From the NCBI GenBank assembly GCA_022925895.1, contig JAKSYS010000296.1:1-64000 (forward strand): a stretch of DNA of 64,000 nt. The letters run 5' to 3'. The notes beneath the pieces are model-generated. The model saw only the letters and a program-made list of their open reading frames with translations, made no database searches and had not been told where the DNA came from. Shown here in pieces: positions 25,578 through 35,904 of this stretch (its first letter is position 1; each line of letters opens with the position of its first letter). Origin of the DNA: Fragilaria crotonensis (Eukaryota; Bacillariophyta; Fragilariophyceae; Fragilariales; Fragilariaceae). The position numbers and the translations under genes are program-made.

Positions 25578-27143
25578 TCATACGGGCACATCCTTCTCGA
25601 TGCATTTCGACAGCGCCGCGACGCAGGATGCAGCACTAGCAATGCGAACGTCCATTTCAAAGGATTGCGAAGCGCCGCCAGCATCAGAAACTGTGTACGA
25701 TACGGACGTGATTAAGGCCAACGACGTCAGCATTGAAGCGCGTAAACATATAACATCCCCAAAGTCGACACAGGGCGTGTCACAATCGACAGCCGTGAAA
25801 TCTTGAGCGCGCTGATTCACGCCTAACGATGGTGCAGCACTGGGAATTATCAACGCCGTCGGAGCGGGTTGAGGAGATGGCGGTGCACCCGCCGTCCCGC
25901 TTTTTCCTTTTTCGGTTTTCTTCGCTGACATGGACATCATACGCATAGATCGATTTCCATTCATCATCCCGCCCTTCTTACGTGACCTTTCCCGCCTTGC
26001 TGTCATATCCGCGTTGTTCTCATTACTCGCTTTGTCGCCCTCGCGAATTACCCCAGGAGATTTCTTGATAGTCCTTGATGCCATGGCATGATCACGATCC
26101 CTTTGAGCAAGGGATCGTGTAACATCTTGCCTCCGTTGATTGGGGCCAGAAGAGGGTCGCTCATCCATTGGTTGCCGACGATGACGCCGTCCAGCCAAAC
26201 GTGACGATACGTATTTGGATAGAGACTCAGGACGCTCCGTGTATCCGCCATTGTCATCAAGCTCAATATTGTCTCCAACAACCGATTTGATATGTGCGGT
26301 GCCATCTTCGTTGCCATGCCTACCAAGTGCTACATTAACATCAAAATTGACTTTTGAAAGGAGCTGATCTAGGCTTGAATACCCTGCCTCTTCGCTGGCT
26401 GGAGTCGTCGGCATCTGACTGTCGATGGTTGGAAAGAGGTCTGGATAAAGGGACTTCATCACCACCTTGCTCTCCATGCATGAATCAAAGGTAACTGTTG
26501 GCAACCGACATTCAGTGCTGGTTTGGAATGGCACAAGGTCTTTGAGAACGAAGCACGCAAAGCCACCACTTGTAGATGTCTGTAGACAAATTGGTTTCAC
26601 ACGACCAAGGGTAATGATGCATTTGCTTTCTGGCGATCTGCTCGGAGGACCGCTGGGTGGCGATGATGGTTGGATGCTGATCGATGGTTCATCGCTGGGT
26701 GATTGACTGTTAGTCGGTTCGGCACTTTCCGACGGCTGGGCACTTATCGATGGTTCAGGACTGAGTGACTGAGAACTTGTCGGTTCGGGGCTTTCCGACG
26801 GCCGGGCACTAATCGATGGTTCATAGCTGGGTGAACGAATGTTAGTCGGTTCGGCACTTTGTGATGCCTGGGCGCTCATCGATGGTTCATCGCTGAGCGA
26901 CTGAGCAGTTGTCGGTTCGGCGCTGTCCGACGGCTGGGCACTTATCGATGGTTCATGACTTGGTGACTGAGCGGTGGTTGGTGCTGCGCTCCTCGACGGC
27001 TGCCCGCTCGTCGATGGCACGTTGCTTATTGATGGTCCGGAACTAGGAGTCGCGCTTGGTGCTGGTGTTGGTAGCGAACGAACGTTCCTGATAGAGATGA
27101 AAACGATGAAATAAACAACCAAGTTACAAGCGAAAACCCTCAT
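25578..27143 (-). CDS. secreted Pro/Ser-repeat protein
   Basis: 521 residues from the ATG at 27143. A signal peptide (MRVFACNLVVYFIVFISI) leads into about 150 residues of Pro/Ser/Thr-rich tandem repeats of roughly 22 residues with the pattern SAEPTxxQSxSxEPSISAQPS, about six copies. Next comes a small Cys-containing region (CIITLGRVKPICLQTS, CFVLKDLVPF, TECRLP), then a basic, Arg/Lys-rich stretch (RLAGRRHRRQPMDERPS through RRERSRKKGGMMNG), and a C-terminal region with several Cys. The composition suits an O-glycosylated or matrix-associated extracellular protein; diatom cell-wall proteins often combine such stretches, but no named family is recognised. The repeat DNA has a 66-base period, which invites length variation. 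It converges with the carotenoid-oxygenase-like gene, 130 bases away. Confidence 0.75.
   Translation of the reverse strand: MRVFACNLVVYFIVFISIRNVRSLPTPAPSATPSSGPSISNVPSTSGQPSRSAAPTTAQSPSHEPSISAQPSDSAEPTTAQSLSDEPSMSAQASQSAEPTNIRSPSYEPSISARPSESPEPTSSQSLSPEPSISAQPSESAEPTNSQSPSDEPSISIQPSSPPSGPPSRSPESKCIITLGRVKPICLQTSTSGGFACFVLKDLVPFQTSTECRLPTVTFDSCMESKVVMKSLYPDLFPTIDSQMPTTPASEEAGYSSLDQLLSKVNFDVNVALGRHGNEDGTAHIKSVVGDNIELDDNGGYTERPESLSKYVSSRLAGRRHRRQPMDERPSSGPNQRRQDVTRSLAQRDRDHAMASRTIKKSPGVIREGDKASNENNADMTARRERSRKKGGMMNGNRSMRMMSMSAKKTEKGKSGTAGAPPSPQPAPTALIIPSAAPSLGVNQRAQDFTAVDCDTPCVDFGDVICLRASMLTSLALITSVSYTVSDAGGASQSFEMDVRIASAASCVAALSKCIEKDVPV
26690..27060. repeat. 66-base coding minisatellite
   Basis: The tandem DNA repeat that encodes the Pro/Ser repeats of the secreted protein. 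On the plus strand units contain TCGATGGTTCA and GTCGGTTCGGC. About five to six units are visible, and the copies differ by only a few bases, so expansion has been recent relative to the rest of the gene. Every unit length is a multiple of three. Confidence 0.75.
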
Positions 27144-27742
27144 GTGAACGGTCGGCAAGTTGTCAGCTGTTGGTCTATCTAATGAGCAATCTTGATCCCG
27201 TACATGGAAAGAAGTTTCAAGTATGTAAGAGACTTCTGGGAATCACAATTTGAATTCGTGTAACCAAAACTTCTGCCTCATGGCTCCACAACGTGGACTC
27301 ATGCTATGCATACCATCAATCAATCGTCGTCTCATTTCGACACAGAGTGGCACTTTTGAACTCTGATAATGATACATGAGACATGAGAAATGAGAACTGT
27401 GCTCTTGCTGGGACAAATTGTATGTTACAAGTAGCTGGGGTTACGATTCGGTACCGTAGGCCCCGGTACTGGAAACTAGTAGTGGTCGGTACTCAGTAGC
27501 TCCGAGGTCAGTGGGTCAAAGGTCTTCTGCCTCCGGGTTTAGTCTTCATGTTTTAAAGGATTTTGAGGTGTCAAAGATCAGGGAAAAGTTGTCAGTCTTC
27601 TCAGTTCCAAGTGACATTCGTCAAATTGGAATCTCCTTGATAAAACTGAGACAGAGATCATCAGCAGCGATACAGGCACTTGACAGCGGACAATCGGCGC
27701 CTGTCACATCACTACTCTTGCCTTGCCTTTCCGACGACGATC
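27144..27742. promoter_or_regulatory. divergent upstream region of Pro/Ser protein and aminopeptidase
   Basis: A 599-base gap between divergent start codons. It contains a GTAC-palindrome cluster at about 27450-27495. No TATA box or other named element is clear. The frame of the downstream gene is open to 27680 but lacks an ATG before 27743. Confidence 0.4.
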
Positions 27743-29641
27743 ATGCCCTCCGCACAACACCCCGATGACCTTTCATCGCTTTCCAATCCCAATGAAGTCG
27801 TCGTCACGAACTTAAAATGGGAGGCGGCAGTCGACTTCGACGAAACGATTCTTGTTGGCAAAGTAACGTATACTTTGCAGCGCAACATGAGCAATGCCAA
27901 TAGATTGCGCTTGGATACGTCCCATTTGGTGATTCATGGTGTTACGGATGACAAGAATGTTGCTCTCTCCTATAAACTCCACCCTGTCGCGAAGCCTCAT
28001 TTGGGTCAGTTGTTGGAAATTAATCTTAATCCTGCGACTGGATCAGTCAAGATCACCTACAACACAACTCCGCAGTCAAGTGCCTCGCAGTGGCTTCCTC
28101 CATCCCAGACGGCTGGGAAGGAACATCCCTATCTATTTACGCAGTGCCAAGCTATTCATGCGCGTTCCTTGTTTCCCTGTCAGGATCGACCTGGTGTCAA
28201 AATGACATACTCTGCCGAGATCACCTGCCCTCCGTGGTCTACCTGCGTTATGAGTGCTCTTCTACAGAAACAAGAAGACGTAGGTGGCAAGCGTGTATTT
28301 TTCTTCAATCAGCCCGTTCCAATCTCTTCCTACTTGGTTGCCCTGGCTGTCGGTGACTTGGCCAAGGTCGATATCAGCGATACGGTCGCAATCTACAGTG
28401 AACCCAGTGTCGTTGAAGCCGCGGCGTTCGAGTTTTCGCAGACCAGCGATTTTCTCAAAATCGCCACTGACTTGGCCGGGACCGATTACGTTTGGAAGCG
28501 ATATGATTTACTCTGTCTCCCTCCCTCGTTCCCGTATGGTGGTATGGAGAACCCATGTCTCACGTTTGTCACGCCAACACTTTTGGCTGGCGATCGGTCC
28601 TTGGCTGACGTTGTCGCCCATGAAATCGCGCACTCCTGGACCGGTAATTTGGTTACGAATGCAACGTGGCAACACTTTTGGCTCAATGAGGGATGGACAA
28701 CATGGTTTCAACGGAAGATCATGGCGAAGATTAACAAGGATGAAAAGTTCCTGGACTTTGATGCCATTGGCGGATACAAGACCCTTCAGGAGACTGTCGA
28801 GATCATGCCCGACAAGTTTACTAGTCTGATACCACATTTGGGTGATACGGATCCTGATGAATACTATTCCAGTGTCCCATATGAAAAGGGATTCAATCTA
28901 CTCTATGCGCTAGAAAAGAGAGTTGGTACGCCCGATTTCGAGACATTCTTCCAAGCATACATCAAGACCTTTGCGTACAAGACTCTCACGTCAGAAGATT
29001 TTAAAGACTTCTTCGTGACATTCTTCAAGGACAGGGAGGAAGTCAAGACGGTTGATTGGGAGGCTTGGTTTCATCAGCCAGGCATGCCTCCAGAGGTACC
29101 GAAGTTCGACCAGTCAATTGCGCAGGCCGCTCAACAACTCGCGGAGCTTTGGTTGGCCCTCGACACTAGCGGAGGTGTGCTTCCAGACACTGACATTTCC
29201 TCGTGGACAACCAATGGCGTCTTGTGCTTCCTGGACGCTCTACAAGGGCATACCTTTAAGCTCTCCTCAATTTTCGCAATGAATGCCAAGTATGGCTATG
29301 CCGAGAGTCATAATGCGGAGATCCTATTCCGCTTCTGCCAACTGGCCCTTGCAGCAAAGGACAGGTATATTGTACCGGTGGTTGTTCGTTTCATCACGAC
29401 GCAAGGTCGCATGAAGTATACTCGTCCTCTTTACCGATCGCTTTATCAGTTTGACAGAGTCTTGGCTGTTGACACATTTTTGCAGAACCAAGACTTTTAT
29501 CATCCCATTTGTGCAAAGATGGTTGCCACAGATTTGCAAATTGATAAGAAGAAGCAGCAGAAGCGGCAGATGTATATGGCTGTTGGGGTCGCAGCTGCCG
29601 CTGGTTGCGTCATGGTAATGTTGACGCGGAAGCGACGGTGA
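27743..29641 (+). CDS. M1 metallo-aminopeptidase, leukotriene-A4-hydrolase type, tail-anchored
   Basis: Zinc aminopeptidase and possible epoxide hydrolase, 632 residues, single exon. Domain order follows LTA4H: N-terminal beta domain, catalytic domain with the exopeptidase motif YGGMENP, zinc site HEIAH (His293, His297) and Glu316 in LNEGW with the correct 18-residue spacing, then a helical C-terminal domain ending near ICAKMVATDLQID. LTA4H-type features are SLFPCQDRPGVK and the C-terminal domain in place of the long ERAP-type one. Unusually the protein continues with a Lys/Gln-rich linker and a hydrophobic segment (MAVGVAAAAGCVMVML) followed by TRKRR, which looks like a tail anchor; LTA4H is normally soluble and about 610 residues. 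The positive tail would suit ER or mitochondrial outer membrane insertion (inference). Frame intact. Confidence 0.9.
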   Translation: MPSAQHPDDLSSLSNPNEVVVTNLKWEAAVDFDETILVGKVTYTLQRNMSNANRLRLDTSHLVIHGVTDDKNVALSYKLHPVAKPHLGQLLEINLNPATGSVKITYNTTPQSSASQWLPPSQTAGKEHPYLFTQCQAIHARSLFPCQDRPGVKMTYSAEITCPPWSTCVMSALLQKQEDVGGKRVFFFNQPVPISSYLVALAVGDLAKVDISDTVAIYSEPSVVEAAAFEFSQTSDFLKIATDLAGTDYVWKRYDLLCLPPSFPYGGMENPCLTFVTPTLLAGDRSLADVVAHEIAHSWTGNLVTNATWQHFWLNEGWTTWFQRKIMAKINKDEKFLDFDAIGGYKTLQETVEIMPDKFTSLIPHLGDTDPDEYYSSVPYEKGFNLLYALEKRVGTPDFETFFQAYIKTFAYKTLTSEDFKDFFVTFFKDREEVKTVDWEAWFHQPGMPPEVPKFDQSIAQAAQQLAELWLALDTSGGVLPDTDISSWTTNGVLCFLDALQGHTFKLSSIFAMNAKYGYAESHNAEILFRFCQLALAAKDRYIVPVVVRFITTQGRMKYTRPLYRSLYQFDRVLAVDTFLQNQDFYHPICAKMVATDLQIDKKKQQKRQMYMAVGVAAAAGCVMVMLTRKRR

Positions 29642-29976
29642 AAAGACTCGGTTCCATGGAAACGAGCTAGCGAATGGTGCGTTTGAATTGCAATCCATTC
29701 CCTGTTCAGGGCAAGAATAGACGACTGAGTGAGTTCATACCGCGTACTTGGTGTAGCTATAGAGATACAAGGACTTGGATATCTACCGACGGTCTATTGT
29801 GGCCTGCTCTAAGGATAATTAATGAAGATCGATAGTCTGTACAAGTGTTCACCCTGTTATGCACAAAGCAGAATCCGCCCTGCTCAGGCGTTGATGGAGT
29901 CTGGTTGCAGGATTCGACGCGCTGGCACGCATCACGTTTTTGATCGCATTCATCGCTCGTTATGTGGTGTAATTGC
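29642..29976. other. short convergent intergenic gap
   Basis: 335 bases between the ends of two convergent genes; probably 3-prime untranslated regions. Nothing else seen. Confidence 0.5.
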
Positions 29977-30843
29977 TCATAATAATGACTTGTTGTCGAA
30001 TGGCGACAACACACAATGGGCGCTGGTGAGAAAGTAGTCATCATGCTTTCGCCAATGAGCAGTGAGGGTGGAGAACTTCGGATCCGCGCCGGATTCTAGG
30101 TTCCAAACACATGTCGCAGTTCCGTCCTCCATGGGCGTCACTTCAGCTTCCTGGAAGCCCACATACTGATTAATGAGGGGATGTGCCGCTTTGTAGATGG
30201 CTTCCTTCAGTGAAAAACGAAGCAGCACTTCCTGATCTTCTGAAATGTGCTGTAGCCGACCGAGAGATTGGATCTCACGCTCAGTCAGGACTTTGGGGGC
30301 GACTGATCTCCTCTTGGTTTCTTGTCGTTCAATGTCAACTCCAATTCCAGTCCTCGGAAATGATGGTGCGATGAGAGCCACTCCTAAGTTTCCCTTATGT
30401 GAAATGCTGCCCAAGTGGCTTGACGGCAATGTCGGCCGGCCATGTTTGTCTTTCAAACATGGTTGTTCGTTGCCCAACGCTGCTCGAATTGCCAGCCGAC
30501 CGAGCAAAAAGGATTTGCGAACCGCTGGTGTTTGCTGTTGGCCATAGAGTACTTCGTCAGGATGGAGACACTCATGAACCCAATGTGACGCATCCGACCA
30601 TCCTTCAAGCGCGATCTCCTCATCTTCTTCCGTAAGCTCCAGACCTACGCAGCGACCTTCGGGGAGCTGGAGATCAAACACAATCTTCGTGTATTGATTG
30701 TAGGCTGTGGCCAATGATGATATCATTCGGAGAGGCTCCAACGATAGCCTTCCCTTTGGCGCCAAAGGCCATGAAAAGCTTAATACACGCGACAGAGGCA
30801 AACCGATCATGATGAGGCTTGACTGATATCGAGGGCGAGTCAT
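29977..30843 (-). CDS. Sfp-type 4-prime-phosphopantetheinyl transferase
   Basis: Transfers phosphopantetheine from coenzyme A to a Ser of acyl-carrier or peptidyl-carrier domains. 288 residues from the ATG at 30843. Family motifs in order are the basic GRLAIRAALG region, GSISHKGNLGVALIA (with the CoA-contacting Ser-His), the Mg-binding GVDIE, and FSLKEAIYKAAHP with the catalytic Glu-Ala and Lys. These define the two-lobed Sfp/AcpT class rather than the small bacterial AcpS. The first 45 residues are rich in Leu/Ser/Arg and could be an organelle-targeting sequence, though a later Met (Met12) could also be the start. Likely clients are a type I PKS/FAS or plastid/mitochondrial ACP; none is in the window. 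Confidence 0.88.
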   Translation of the reverse strand: MTRPRYQSSLIMIGLPLSRVLSFSWPLAPKGRLSLEPLRMISSLATAYNQYTKIVFDLQLPEGRCVGLELTEEDEEIALEGWSDASHWVHECLHPDEVLYGQQQTPAVRKSFLLGRLAIRAALGNEQPCLKDKHGRPTLPSSHLGSISHKGNLGVALIAPSFPRTGIGVDIERQETKRRSVAPKVLTEREIQSLGRLQHISEDQEVLLRFSLKEAIYKAAHPLINQYVGFQEAEVTPMEDGTATCVWNLESGADPKFSTLTAHWRKHDDYFLTSAHCVLSPFDNKSLL

Positions 30844-31227
30844 TCCAAACACTATTTGTCTTGTTCAATTGATTGATGATGTAGTTCCAAGTCTGACGGT
30901 GTGAATCAGAGCAAGAACCAAGACACCGACACAACTGAGGTGGGGTTCAACGGCTCTCCAGTCGACGGCCTACTATTGTAACACTCTGGTCATGTAGTTC
31001 CGTAGATTCGATTTGTCACGTCGTGAGTGTGTCGATGTCACTCGTCAAAGGGTTTTGTACACACGAGTATTTCTCTCCTGCTGGTACCGTTGCAGGTTCC
31101 AGGTACTACAGTACTGTAGTCGTGATTCAAATTCTTAAGTATGTTTGTGATGTTAACTATGCACACAGCTATGACATACATACAAACATTCATACAAACT
31201 CTCTCTCTAGCTACTAGCGTACTTGTA
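30844..31227. other. intergenic region
   Basis: No gene seen. GTAC-palindrome sequence occurs at about 31080-31125. Probably includes the promoter of the phosphopantetheinyl transferase at its left side. Confidence 0.4.
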
Positions 31228-32600
31228 CTAGTAGAGGAGGATAGCAACTCGAGAACTGCTGCTACCAAATCCAAAAACATACAGTGCACAGTACAGTAGT
31301 AGAATGAGACTTCGTTTCTTACGAGGATTTGAGTAATGGCGCCACTCTTTATCTTGCTTCAATCCATTGATGATGCTCACACTAGCTTGCCCACCATACA
31401 CTGCATAGGTCCTATCTACAAAACCCAAATCAGCTGTGTGTCCTTGTCCGATAAGGCCACTAATCAAATCCCAAACAATTTTCTGCGGTGAAATTTGTGA
31501 ATGGAGGGATCATGATGCTCAGCCAGAATAGGAAAAAAGCTTCCTCACAGCTTTTCTCCCACCAACACCAAATTCATACCCCTACCAGAAGTTATGAAGA
31601 CTCCTGGTCACAAGGGTTGCAAGTATCATTGCATGGTCACACCCCCCCCTGCAGCATGTTGGGCAGCTAGTACCACTCCCAATTGATGCATTTTGTTGAT
31701 TTGTTGTTGCCACCAGCCTTTGCCATGATCAGCATGATTGTCAAATAACTCACTGGCATCGCGAGTTGTCGAATACATCCGTTCACAATCCCAAGATTTC
31801 ATTCCAAAGTTATTTTCAATCCAGTGGTAACACTCTACACTTTCATATTCTCCTGTCTCAATGCCAAAAGACATGATTGCATAGTACCAGTTGTTAACTG
31901 GTGCTGATTTGGAAGTTCGCATGCTATTACCTCCTCGGCCACCTACTTCACCCTGCTCCAACTCCCCGATTGTGTCATGAAATACTGCTCCAAAATCACC
32001 ACTGCCAATTTTTTGTATTGGACTTTTTAATATCATACTTCCACATCCAACTCCGAATCATGACCACCACAAAAATGAGTCCAAGAATCCAAAAGCACTT
32101 TCTCCTCCTTATCTTCCACAGGAATATGATCATCAGCAAAAGGCAAAGTGATCATCCACATCAATGACTTACCAAGCACACGGCAAGCCAAATCAGGCAG
32201 CCTCTCCCTCACATTTGGCACAATGTGGCTTAAAACGATGGAGTCCCCCATCATTGCCGCGTCGATCTCTGGATTCGTTTTGTACTAGTAAACACAGGGA
32301 TTGCCACCACTTAGATTGTCACCAATGTTTGCATCACATGTCCTTTCCATTTCCAATGACCACTGATATCCTTTTTCACCTTTTTGGGCATACAAAGTTC
32401 ATGCAAACTTTCAAATACTGTGCTAGCCCAACAACAATTTCTTTGCATTCTCTTCTTCCTCGTGAAATTAGCATCTTTTGAACATCTTGTAATGCAACAA
32501 ATGGTGTCAACAGGTCCACGGACTGTCATTGCCAAAAATGTCCCTAAAATGCCGGATGCATGATGGGCGATGACGCGATGACAGATGGCCAACATGTTGA
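31228..32600 (-). pseudogene. decayed coding relic, possibly transposon-derived
   Basis: On the minus strand consecutive fragments look like eroded protein-coding sequence: one around 32311-32595, one around 32033-32254 (VPNVRERLPDLACRVLGKSL), one at 31626-32036 (WYYAIMSFGIETGEYESVEC, then WIENNFGMKSWDCERMY) and one at 31228-31467 (HTADLGFVDRTYAVYGGQAS). The pieces follow one another in order in different frames, and their residue composition is protein-like. No family was recognised and no terminal repeats were found. The DNA resembles the A+T-richer gene-poor patches near 5700-6700 and 43200-43700. It could be an old DNA transposon or an abandoned host gene. Confidence 0.35.
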
Positions 32601-33322
32601 TGAAAAACCTCCAAATTTGGTTCTTTTCCTCTCCTCGTCGATCCGGGATGGCTAGGAGTCCCTCTACGCTCTACGCTGTACGCGAACACTGGTACTAGCG
32701 GAGTTGTTCGAGTGTACGAGTACAAAGATGAATCTATGCAGCTCCAGGTTCCATAATTTGCATCTCAGATTGCTGTAGGCAGTAGCCAGTAGCCAGTAGC
32801 CGGTACCAGTACTCCGAGTCAGTCGTAAATGAATGATTCAGGAATCACGAGCACGAGTGGTCGTGTCACTTGTTCCGTTTGCAGTTTGCATTCGAATCTG
32901 AAAAGGACCCGGATAAAAAACATTTGCCTCTTTGAGAATTTCAAATGACAACGAAATGTTGACATCATGTTGCTGACGTCGCCTTCGTTTTCAGCCAATC
33001 ATGTCTTTCCAAATGGACTTGTTCATGTTGACGAGCCTAATGTCAACGCTATGCGGCGTCATCCCACGGTCAGGATGACGTATTGATTGTTCTGCTCGTG
33101 ACGCGAACCTATGTTTGTCGCTTTTGAGCAGCTGATCCTACCGTCCGCCAACCCAAGAATTTAGTTCTTCGAAGTTGAACAGCGCAGACACTAGATTTCC
33201 GATCACAAACCAGCGCATTTGATGGGCTCAGCCGATTGAGCAGTGCCTGTGTTCGCGTTCACAGTGTGATCACAAAATGCAAACTTACATGACTGTATCA
33301 AGAACGTGAATAAACATTCAAG
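32601..33322. other. intergenic region upstream of PPR gene
   Basis: No gene seen. AGTAGCC is repeated three times in tandem at 32781-32801, followed by a GTAC-palindrome cluster to about 32820. Confidence 0.45.
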
Positions 33323-34822
33323 ATGAGACTAACCAAAGTAATGGCGCTTTTGTTTTCCCTCACCGGACACGCTTCAAGTTACATTACATCCGCTCCCAGT
33401 CTGCCTCGCACGAAACAGTTGGCATGGCTCAACAGAATGACTGATAAGTTCTGCTCGACTGCGCCTGGGCAGCTGTCCCATGAAATGATGGATTCAGCAC
33501 ATGAGCTTATTTACGCTTGGGCGCACTTGGAAAGCAAAGAGTGTGCGTTGAAGGCGGAATCCCTCATAAAGCGGGTTGTGGAAGAGCGTCACGCTGGGAA
33601 TCTTAAAGCAACGATGTCTCTCGGGGACTACAACCTCCTACTCGAAGGCTGGGCCCGCAGCAAAGCCGGTAGTGCCGCAGCTGAGCGTTGTGAGCAGATT
33701 TTGTTGGAAATGCAAGAGCACTCTGATATTGTACCTGACCTCGACAGCTTCAAGATGGTCCTGATGGCGTGGAGAGTCTCGGACAGTCCAGACGCAGCAA
33801 TTCGTGCTCAACGAGTCCTTGAATACATGATTCACCTTTATACATCAGGCCTGAATACTCTTTCATGTCCTGACTCAGATTGTTTTGACATCACCCTTCA
33901 GCTCTGGGCGCGGAGCGGTCGGAGTGACGCTCCCAAACGAGCTGAATTACTTGTTATTGCCATGGAACGACTTCATCATGCAACGCAACAAAAAAAACTG
34001 CAACCGAAGACAACTAGTTTCAACGCTGTGCTGGCAGCATGGTCCAAGTCGAAGGATCCTGATGCAGTCAAACACTGCTTGGAAGTTCTTCGTTTCATGG
34101 AGACGCATGCCAAGCTCGGTGACACTGCGATTGAGCCTGACATGGTAACGTACAGTACGTGCATTTCGAGTCTAGCACGGTTCAATGGACCTGCTGAGAA
34201 GGCTGAATCCCTGTTAAGGCGCATTGAAGCTGCCGCCGTTGAAAGAGACTCCAAACTTGTACCAGATACAATTTTATACAACAGCGTCATCAGCTGTTGG
34301 GCGCGCACTACGGAATCTGGAGCCTACCGCAAGGCACGATCCGTCTTGGACCGTCAAATCAACCAACACCTTGAAGTGGACAACTCGAAATGCAAGCCTG
34401 ACGTTTACGGCTTCACATCGGTACTGGCTTCGTGCGCGATGGAACCGAAGGAGAAATACAAAGCTTTCCAAGTCGCATTGGCCACCTTTCAACAGCTACG
34501 GCATTCCAATGAGTATGGAGCGCCCAACCACGTAACGTATGGAACAATGATGAAATGCTGTGCCCGCCTGATCAGTCATACGAATCCTTTGCGTCGTAAA
34601 TGGGTCAAATTTGTGATGACGAATGCAATTGAAGATGGCTGCGTTGGCGATATGGTGATGGGGCGCTTCCGTGAAGCGGCCACTCCGGACCTCTTCCGAG
34701 AAATCATGGAGGGTATTGACAAGAAGAACCTCCCTGAAGCGTGGACAGCCAACGTGGATGAGAAGCGTGACTGTCGGAAACGGAAGTGCAACGCGAAGCA
34801 TCGTCGTCGTGCTGAAGTGTAG
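33323..34822 (+). CDS. pentatricopeptide-repeat protein
   Basis: 499 residues, single exon, ATG at 33323. About eight 35-residue helical repeats can be followed: GDYNLLLEGWARSKAG, LDSFKMVLMAWRVSD, CFDITLQLWARSGRSD, TTSFNAVLAAWSKSKDPD, MVTYSTCISSLARFNGP, TILYNSVISCWARTTES, VYGFTSVLASCAMEP and HVTYGTMMKCCARL. PPR proteins bind organellar RNA in processing, stability or translation. This is the P-type, with loops between repeats as is usual in diatoms; no E or DYW editing domain is visible. The N-terminus (LTKVMALLFSLTGHASSYIT) is hydrophobic and could be a signal or organelle-targeting sequence; the ASS-Y context lacks the usual plastid Phe, so the compartment is uncertain. The C-terminal tail is strongly basic. 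Confidence 0.88.
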   Translation: MRLTKVMALLFSLTGHASSYITSAPSLPRTKQLAWLNRMTDKFCSTAPGQLSHEMMDSAHELIYAWAHLESKECALKAESLIKRVVEERHAGNLKATMSLGDYNLLLEGWARSKAGSAAAERCEQILLEMQEHSDIVPDLDSFKMVLMAWRVSDSPDAAIRAQRVLEYMIHLYTSGLNTLSCPDSDCFDITLQLWARSGRSDAPKRAELLVIAMERLHHATQQKKLQPKTTSFNAVLAAWSKSKDPDAVKHCLEVLRFMETHAKLGDTAIEPDMVTYSTCISSLARFNGPAEKAESLLRRIEAAAVERDSKLVPDTILYNSVISCWARTTESGAYRKARSVLDRQINQHLEVDNSKCKPDVYGFTSVLASCAMEPKEKYKAFQVALATFQQLRHSNEYGAPNHVTYGTMMKCCARLISHTNPLRRKWVKFVMTNAIEDGCVGDMVMGRFREAATPDLFREIMEGIDKKNLPEAWTANVDEKRDCRKRKCNAKHRRRAEV

Positions 34823-35904
34823 GTTGTATTTGTGCGAGAGTATTGTAACAATAGAAATGTACGATGATAGATATCTGATTTTGTTCATGCCAGATGAGTT
34901 GATAGAGCATCCACTTAATGTAACGCTATAGCACTGGTAGCGTCCCTCTTCTGCCTGTGGTGGAACAAATTAGGTTTCAAGTCTGAACTAGTCTACCAGT
35001 AGAGAAAGCTCATCCTGGAAATCGGCAACTCAGCCTCCGCATGTTGGCTTAACGATAGTCTGATGATTGATGATGAGATCAATACATCTAACTACCGGTA
35101 GTATCCTTAGTTTAATAAGTATTTGCATACGTAGCCGTAGCACGGTAGGCATGGGCGCGTTGCGCATTGACAGTATGGTCATGCATACTGCATACGAAAC
35201 AAGAGAGTGAACAAAACCGGACGCATGCTCTACATGTACGGAGTACTACAAATATGGATGTACGAGTACATGTTTATGTGTACTGTGTACTGTGTACTGT
35301 GTACTGTGTACTGTGTACTGTGTACTGTGTACTCCGTAATTAATTGTATTCCAAACTCCAGAGCTCTCAAGGGTCCAGGGTCCAGGGTACATAAACTCTC
35401 TACGGAGTTGACAGTTCACAATGGACAGTCCTGGGTACTACCGGTAGGTACTGAACTACTATGTACCACCAACATCACAAATTCTACAACATTCTTAGAT
35501 AGAGTTTGAGCTATCCGTTCAACGGACAACCAATCCAATCAAATGATGGACTGCCAAGAAGTCATTGCAGGGAGGTCCGGTAAAATGACGTTTCTTCTCG
35601 TAGCTTCTACATGCAATTAATACCAAGCAGAGGTGCGTGGCCGGACCTTCCAGTGCAATTGGCACATCAGATTTGATCGTAGGATCACAGATATATCGTA
35701 CCTTACTGCTGTGAGACCGGCGTACTGGTACCACATCGCCGGCTTGTTCATCAGACAAGACGAGCGAGAGGCTGCTATAACCTGGTAGTTTCACTTAGAT
35801 TGTTCGCCGACATTTGTCGTGGTTGAGTTGACCCACCACCGTGCAATCGAACATAGATTTCACTGTTCACACAAGAGGCAGTATCAGCAACATCAACAGC
35901 AGAG
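34823..35904. other. intergenic region with TACTGTG array
   Basis: No gene seen over about 1.1 kb. It contains seven tandem TACTGTG units (35281-35329), GGGTCCA repeated at 35371-35387 and short GTAC-containing palindromes near 35095 and 35435. The frame of the downstream phosphatase starts at 35905; earlier non-coding exons cannot be excluded. Confidence 0.5.
35281..35329. repeat. heptamer microsatellite (TACTGTG)7
   Basis: Seven perfect copies of TACTGTG, the longest perfect simple repeat in the window. A partial eighth copy (TACTCCG) follows. Like the other simple repeats noted here, its period is seven. Confidence 0.95.
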
